A DNA stretch of 64,000 bases. It comes from Phoronis australis (lineage: Eukaryota > Phoronida > Phoronidae). Below are positions 59,901 through 64,000 of this stretch, in pieces (position 1 is the first letter of the stretch; the number at the start of each line of letters is the position of its first letter). The translations under genes and the position numbers were made by a program. The notes beneath the pieces are model-generated. The model saw nothing but the letters and a program-made list of their open reading frames with translations. It was not told the DNA's origin and did no database searches. The DNA lies in assembly GCA_002633005.1 (NCBI GenBank), contig NMRA01000450.1:99253-163252 (forward strand), read 5' to 3'.

Positions 59901-60223
59901 AATTTGGCATAGAAGGTAGCTCGGGCGTCTTCGCCGACTCCTTAACAGAGATAGTCGACACGGTCAACGGTATATCTGTGGGATACAACAACAGGTTAGA
60001 TATCGCTCAATGTTTCCCCAAGCCATCTGCTTCCAGTACGAGACATATTTATCTTGTTGCATGCCTGTTCGCCTTCTCTTTCGTGTTACTAACAATGCAA
60101 GCCTACAGCATGCGTCTCAGTCACAAAATTATGGATATATTCCAACCCAAGCGGCGTCTAGAAAGAATAAACTATCTGTATGACAAGATTAGAACAGAGA
60201 GGTATGGTAGACAAACACTTTAA
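53982..60223 (+). CDS. DCST/DC-STAMP-domain multi-pass membrane protein, 4 exons
   Basis: Coding exons are 53982-54791, 57472-57607, 58788-59037 and 59206-60223: 2214 nt, 737 residues plus stop. Exit phases 0, 1 and 2 match the next entries, and all introns are GT..AG. The N-terminus is Ser/Thr-rich. Hydrophobic segments lie near residues 100-122, 129-147, 167-180, 505-521, 583-603 and 680-698, giving the six-pass topology of the family. GPVANIFANLNEVSRGLSC (181-199) is the hallmark after the third segment. The DC-STAMP domain spans about 540-720 (MVDMDKTYVKKGQPPVFPL; ends RINYLYDKIRTERYG). Relatives are DCST1/DCST2, fly sneaky and worm SPE-42/SPE-49, sperm membrane proteins needed for fertilisation. 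The length fits DCST1/2 (about 700-770), but the C-terminal C4C4 RING-like part is absent. Which paralogue this is cannot be decided. Confidence 0.88.
55427..55596. repeat. Minisatellite, about 21 bp degenerate units
   Basis: About eight units of the type TTCGTGYGTATGATTYRTGG. The antisense strand reads as a His/Thr/Arg repeat without stops, a by-product of the period being near a multiple of three. It lies inside intron 1 of the DCST gene. Confidence 0.85.
56469..57013 (+). mobile_element. Inverted-repeat element carrying a THAP domain
   Basis: The left end (AGACCTAATCCACG... to CAAAACGAGGCTCGCTACGA) pairs with the reverse complement of the right end (AGAACTAATTCACG... to CAAAGCGAGGCTCGCTGCGA) over about 52 bp. 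The inner 23 bp are almost perfect. Between them sits a THAP-like zinc-finger frame. THAP domains occur at the N-terminus of P-element transposases, so this looks like a short P-type derivative. No 8 bp target duplication is evident. It sits in intron 1 of the DCST gene. Confidence 0.65.
56529..56759 (+). pseudogene. THAP-domain fragment
   Basis: The frame opens with C-x3-C (SCTPRCSNG) and is followed by VWFTIPKD, the Trp of RKRWV, and AIRRDEGK. This order, C-x(2-4)-C, then F-x-x-P, then W-V-x-x-I-x-R, is that of a THAP DNA-binding domain. The final C-x2-H pair is missing, replaced by TLHSAY, so zinc binding is doubtful. No ATG precedes the frame, which fits either an internal exon or a decayed copy. 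Confidence 0.65.
57472..57607 (+). other. DCST coding exon 2 (hidden, 136 nt)
   Basis: The acceptor ACTCATTTTAG ends at 57471 and the donor is GACG|GTATCT. It enters in phase 0 and leaves in phase 1, exactly what exon 1 and exon 3 require. It encodes 45 residues plus one base: KCSGAIGS, then ECVKFWKKVHSDC and FFGPIEETLGN, with three spaced cysteines as expected for the extracellular part of DCST proteins. A longer overlapping frame (57269-57652) is in the wrong phase and is not the protein. Confidence 0.8.
57608..58787 (+). other. DCST intron 2, with poly-C tract and one undetermined base
   Basis: Starts GTATCT and ends TTTCTGAAG. A run of about 16 C lies at about 58336-58351, followed at 58358 by the only N in the window, probably an assembly or base-call problem caused by the run. 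Confidence 0.7.
58788..59037 (+). other. DCST coding exon 3 (250 nt)
   Basis: Enters in phase 1, ends TTAAA|GTAATT in phase 2. It encodes an Ala/Gly/Val-rich stretch with a GNAFENFGNAF near-repeat, followed by a strongly basic RKRRRKRR run and a TDTFMDC segment. A competing acceptor at 58677 (ATTTCAG) would give the wrong phase from exon 2. Confidence 0.75.
59038..59205 (+). other. DCST intron 3 (168 bp)
   Basis: GTAATT start, TTTATTTTCAG end. Removing it restores an Asn codon across the junction and joins two parts of the same domain. Confidence 0.8.
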
Positions 60224-60285
60224 ACCGCAACTGTTGCCAAGACGCCAAATTGAAACCACTGCATGTGTATGAGCGCAACAATGTG

Positions 60286-60291
60286 AATAAA
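60286..60291 (+). terminator. Polyadenylation signal of the DCST gene
   Basis: AATAAA lies 63 bases after the stop codon and is followed by more A/T-rich sequence. It implies a very short 3' UTR. Confidence 0.6.
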
Positions 60292-60859
60292 ATAAGATTA
60301 TAACCAAATATATCATTTTCGTTTACCAAACAAACAAAGCTTCTCGCACTGAGGCTGATATACTGGCGACCAGTGGTCTGTCTGAACTGGGGTGAACATT
60401 TCACGATCCATTTTGATCAATATAACATCCATACTTGCTGCATTGGCCATCAGCCAATTGAATTACATCCCCAAAACTAGCAATTACTTTCAGTTTCTCA
60501 TCCCACGCGACACTGACAATGTTGTCAGGAACTCAATAACACCGACGCCGAGTCGTTAACAGTGATGAACCGACACTGCCTTTTAGAGTGACGCCACAAC
60601 CAGTTACAACGACACCGCCTACTCCGAATGTGACAACGACTCTGACACTACTGTCGATGACAGCAGCAACTCTTGGACAACATCGGCGAGCCGGCAAGAT
60701 TATTCACGGATGGTGTTAATGCTGCATCCAACAATGTCAATGACAACGTTCACAGCGATTCCAGGGTTGACAAGCAAACGACCACAACATCACTAGCGAG
60801 TCCACGACTATGAAGCGCCTAAGGGTTCTTAAACGAGTACATTTCTGTGTGTCGAAATG
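60292..60859. other. No gene; ACRACG-rich spacer
   Basis: Degenerate ACAACGAC/ACACCGAC words run from 60470 to 60790, perhaps an old short-period repeat. No coding frame is supported. Confidence 0.45.
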
Positions 60860-61109
60860 TGCTTAATCTACGCGTACTTTTGCTTAATCTACGCGGACTT
60901 TTAATCAGTTCATTTAGTCCAGCCACGCCCGTGGTTTCAAATTAATTGGTCACGAGCACAGCGATGATCGCTTAAGAACTAAAAGTACAAGTAAATTAAA
61001 GGTAGCGTTGGTTAAGCAAAAGCACGCGTAAATTATGTAAAAGTACGCGTAGATTAAACAAAAGTACAAGACAAGTAGAGTGAGCAAAAGCACGCGTAAA
61101 TTAAGCACT
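60860..61109. mobile_element. Fold-back MITE with ACGCGTA units
   Basis: The left end GTGCTTAATCTACGCGTACT pairs with the right end, which is its near-perfect reverse complement (61083-61109). The unit AAAAG(C/T)ACGCGTARATTAA occurs in several extra copies near both ends (60878-60902, 61014-61060). This gives a 250 bp element with multi-copy subterminal motifs. The family is unknown and no coding capacity is present. Confidence 0.75.
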
Positions 61110-63150
61110 ATTCAATGGGTAGAAATATTTAACAACTCTTTGGAGCTTCATACTCGAGGTTATCCAACGCCCACAGCGACCCCCCGACGTCACCGCACCC
61201 GACATTTTTTTTATTACCAAAACGCCGATGACATGACGCAGAGGCAACGTCAAAATTGACGGGCACTGCCGTGCAAAGGACTAGAACAACAGTGATGAGA
61301 CCTGGGGTAGGTTTCATGAAAGTGACTTAAGACATCGCTCCCACGACACAATTGTCGAATAAAGTTTTACTCAACTAATTGTGAGGGCATTGCCTTCTAA
61401 AAATAATTCATAAAATTTATGTCGGTAAATATGACTTTTGTGTATATTTTCGGATACTGCACTTTTGCTCAAGTGAGATTTAACTATTTTTCAGAAATAC
61501 TTATGTGGAGCGTAAACCCATTGGCAAATGTCTGCTTTAAATCTTAAGTTACTTTACATGAAACAGACCCAGACCACAGTCAGCGCACATATCAACAACT
61601 CCGTTGTCAATGTAGCCGATCGTTAAGCATTCAAAATGTGGATGACTATAACGACGACGCTGAGGCCAACGACGTCAGTGGTGAACGTGACGTGCATGCA
61701 AAGTAGTAACCACAACTTCCCTTCCCGGTCTCTCCATTCTGCAAAATGCGGATCACATATGGTCAGACAGTGGTTCCGGGATTTTAAAACCATACCTTAA
61801 ACAAATTTTGTGTAAATTTCCATCGTTTTTAGCTCACAAAATTTAGAATTTTCAGATTTCAAGGAAAAAATGAAATGTGGTGAAACGGGCGATCTCCGCC
61901 GTCCGTTGACACCATCAAAAACGCAATGACTAAGACACTGGCGATGGTGGTGATAATGATGGTCATCAATACGAAAACATGATGGATTCTATTTCGAACG
62001 GACGAAAACTGTAATGTGTTGTATACGAATAATAGACCAATAAAACAACGAGGAATCGATCAGTCAGTCTCAAATAGTTCAAGAATGTTTTTCAACTTAA
62101 AAGTTGTAACCAGGACTTGCAGTAGGCAAAGAACAAAATACGAAATCCAAAAATTCACCGATAAATTAAAACCGTGTACGAACTCATTTCAAAGTGAAAT
62201 TCATAGGCCGTGTGAATGGTAATCGCACATGCGCACATGACGTTCACCTTCGAGGGCAGATTTGCTGAAACCACGAATATACCCGAGATATTCCCAAAGG
62301 TCTAGCAACATTACTTAACGACAATCGGCATCTGCCTGCCTAATACGTTAAATCAAGTCTATGCATTCACCCACGTATCTAGAAAACTGTGAAATTAAAA
62401 TAAGTGAAAGTGCATATTTTATGAAAAAAAGAAAGAGTGCAAAAATTTATTTTTACATTACATTAATCTGTTATTGATTGGGTCACGTGACCAATTTTTT
62501 CAGTAAAATTTGGCAATGCGCTACATTCATAGCAAAACAACGGCATCGGTAACATGACCAAATGTCGTCTGATATAACTACTTAAGGCTGCTACAGTGAC
62601 AGTGTTCGTTTTCATTATTCGCAACTTCGTAAAAATCTTGAAGTCAAAGGTATTTTAAAGCTCCTGCCGTATAAATGAGCCATTTAAAAATAAATCTTAA
62701 CAGTGCATAACACAAACCCACTCAGTGTTTCATTGAATCTGGTTAGTCCTTTCTGAGTAGTATAGTAAGAGGTTTTCGCTCCCTGTTTGGGAGGGTCCCT
62801 CGATCAAAGGTCATAAATCCGAAAGGAAAGATCAAAGGTCACCTGGGATGGATGCAATCGGAAGGGACATCATCCGCCTACCAGACAAAAGTGTCAATGA
62901 CGTCCTTAAGCTTAGACAGCATCCCCCCACGCCCCATTGTGACAGTGTGCCAGGCATATTCAACATGAAGAATTCTCAAGAGTAATATCAGTGTGTCAAC
63001 ACAGTGTACATGTGGCACCATGCCTGCCATGGAGCATTTAGGGATAAAGGGAAGATCAAGAGACTTCACAAAACATCGTTAGCAGCAGTCACCACCACCA
63101 CCCTCACCAGAGCTGCAGCCTAATTCGTCACATAGAAGAATAGTCTGTTT
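61110..63150. other. No supported gene
   Basis: Short frames only. The sequence at 62760-63070 is less AT-rich and carries a 63-codon minus-strand frame without a recognised domain. Confidence 0.45.
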
Positions 63151-63156
63151 TTCAGT

Positions 63157-63730
63157 TAACTGGGACCATTGCATGTTTTGTCAAAAAAGTGACATCACTT
63201 CTTCTTTGCACAATGTAAGAACTCTGGAAAGATCTAAGAATATTTTGACCCTATCAGAAACAGATTTTGTGATGCAAGTCAGGGTACATGTAGCTAATAT
63301 CAGTGATCTTGTTGTTGTTGTTGAGGGCAAGTACCACCTCAAATGTTACGTCAGCTTCCAAAGAAAGGCCAAAAACTCTGGTGATGACCAAAGTACATCT
63401 GATGAACATGGACATTTGCTTTCACTACAAATGTGATGAATTTAGATCAGGACTGAATCAAGGACATCTGTATGACATGTGAGTCATTTGGAATACTTAT
63501 GAACAGTTGACATCAAAGCATGACATTAGTATCGTAGGAAGTAGGCAACTCGACGAACTAGTTTCTATGATGATGTCAAAAAGTCTCTTGGTGACAAAGC
63601 AAGCTTGATACCGAATATTGACCTAAAGGGACACCTATTACTTAATCTTCCGAAATATCGTGAACGCACTATTGCATCTTCACTAGCCTCAACGAATGCA
63701 AGTAATGAAAACGGTGATATACGATTGTAA
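63157..63730 (+). pseudogene. Cys/His-domain transposon-type gene fragment
   Basis: After an acceptor-like TCTGTTTTTCAG (ends 63156) comes a frame with CMFCQKSD, LH, T-x-ER-K-x-IL, a DL block, EGKYHLKCY and FQRK. A C-x2-C, LH, YH-x2-C arrangement of this spacing recurs at the N-terminus of an abundant repeat-encoded protein family in cnidarians and molluscs. The frame stops at 63434-63436. Matching sequence (GLNQGHLYD, then YDDVKKSLGDKASLIPNIDLKGHLL near 63570-63660) continues in other frames, so it is frameshifted. The function is unknown. Confidence 0.5.
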
Positions 63731-63795
63731 AATCAGAAAAACTAGTTTTTTTAGCGGTACTTCACACAATGGGGCTATTCGGAAAATCTACAATA

Positions 63796-64000
63796 ACTAG
63801 AGGGCGTGCGTGTACTAGTGGTGATAGATTAACAGCCTCGATTTCGCGAGCCCTTTAAATACATGGTGAAATGGCTTGCAGCCGTGCCAACTGAATCTGA
63901 GATTGCGTAAAAAGGGTGCTTCTATGAGAGGAAGTAAGCGCGACCTCATACAAAGGTAAGGTTTGTGATTATTTTTACGATTATTCCATGATTATTCTAC
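63796..64000 (-). repeat. Dispersed repeat, copy 2 (runs off the window)
   Basis: Reverse complement of 14732-14940 with small indels and substitutions. It continues past the window edge. Confidence 0.75.

Overview
This window is eukaryotic, metazoan DNA, about 60% A+T by eye, with long gene-poor stretches. The evidence is one spliced host gene with GT..AG introns and an AATAAA signal, plus a dense mix of degraded eukaryotic transposons: a tyrosine-recombinase retrotransposon of the DIRS/Ngaro type, an RNase H-bearing LINE, a Penelope-like fragment, an IS3EU-like DNA transposon, a THAP-domain element, tRNA-derived SINEs and several MITE or fold-back families. This repeat mix fits a marine invertebrate (cnidarian, or an invertebrate deuterostome such as a lancelet, acorn worm or urchin). 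The species cannot be read from the sequence, and rRNA or confident tRNA genes are absent.

Layout. 0-12 kb: mostly non-coding, with a MITE at 1.7 kb, a fold-back tandem dimer at 3.5 kb, a decayed LINE RT/RNase H on the minus strand (6.2-8.1 kb) and a Penelope-like C-terminal piece at 9.4 kb. 12-17 kb: SINE copies and a convergent inverted pair of repeats that each carry the same short first coding exon. 20-28 kb: two copies of a roughly 500 bp repeat, two large fold-backs and tandem repeats. 33-34 kb: an IS3EU-like element with terminal inverted repeats (TIRs) and a 6 bp target duplication. 39.3-45.3 kb: a nearly full-length Ngaro-type retrotransposon on the minus strand with the diagnostic split direct repeats (A1 - genes - B1 - A2 - B2). 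54-60.2 kb: the one convincing host gene, a DCST/DC-STAMP-domain membrane protein. 60.3-64 kb: a fold-back repeat and a broken Cys/His-domain transposon-type gene.

The host gene has four coding exons (53982-54791, 57472-57607, 58788-59037, 59206-60223). Their phases close exactly and give 737 residues. The second exon is not visible as a conventional open reading frame; it was found by phase and protein logic. The product resembles DCST1/DCST2, Drosophila sneaky and worm SPE-42/SPE-49, a family known for sperm-egg fusion or fertilisation roles.

The retrotransposon encodes, 5' to 3' on the minus strand, an SGNH-hydrolase ORF, gag, RT-RNase H and tyrosine recombinase. Between the SGNH ORF and gag lies an array of alternating hairpins built on seven copies of a nine-base core. 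I know no name for this array, and it is the most unusual structure in the window. The copy is inactive as read: three in-frame TAG codons and two single-base frameshifts in homopolymer runs.
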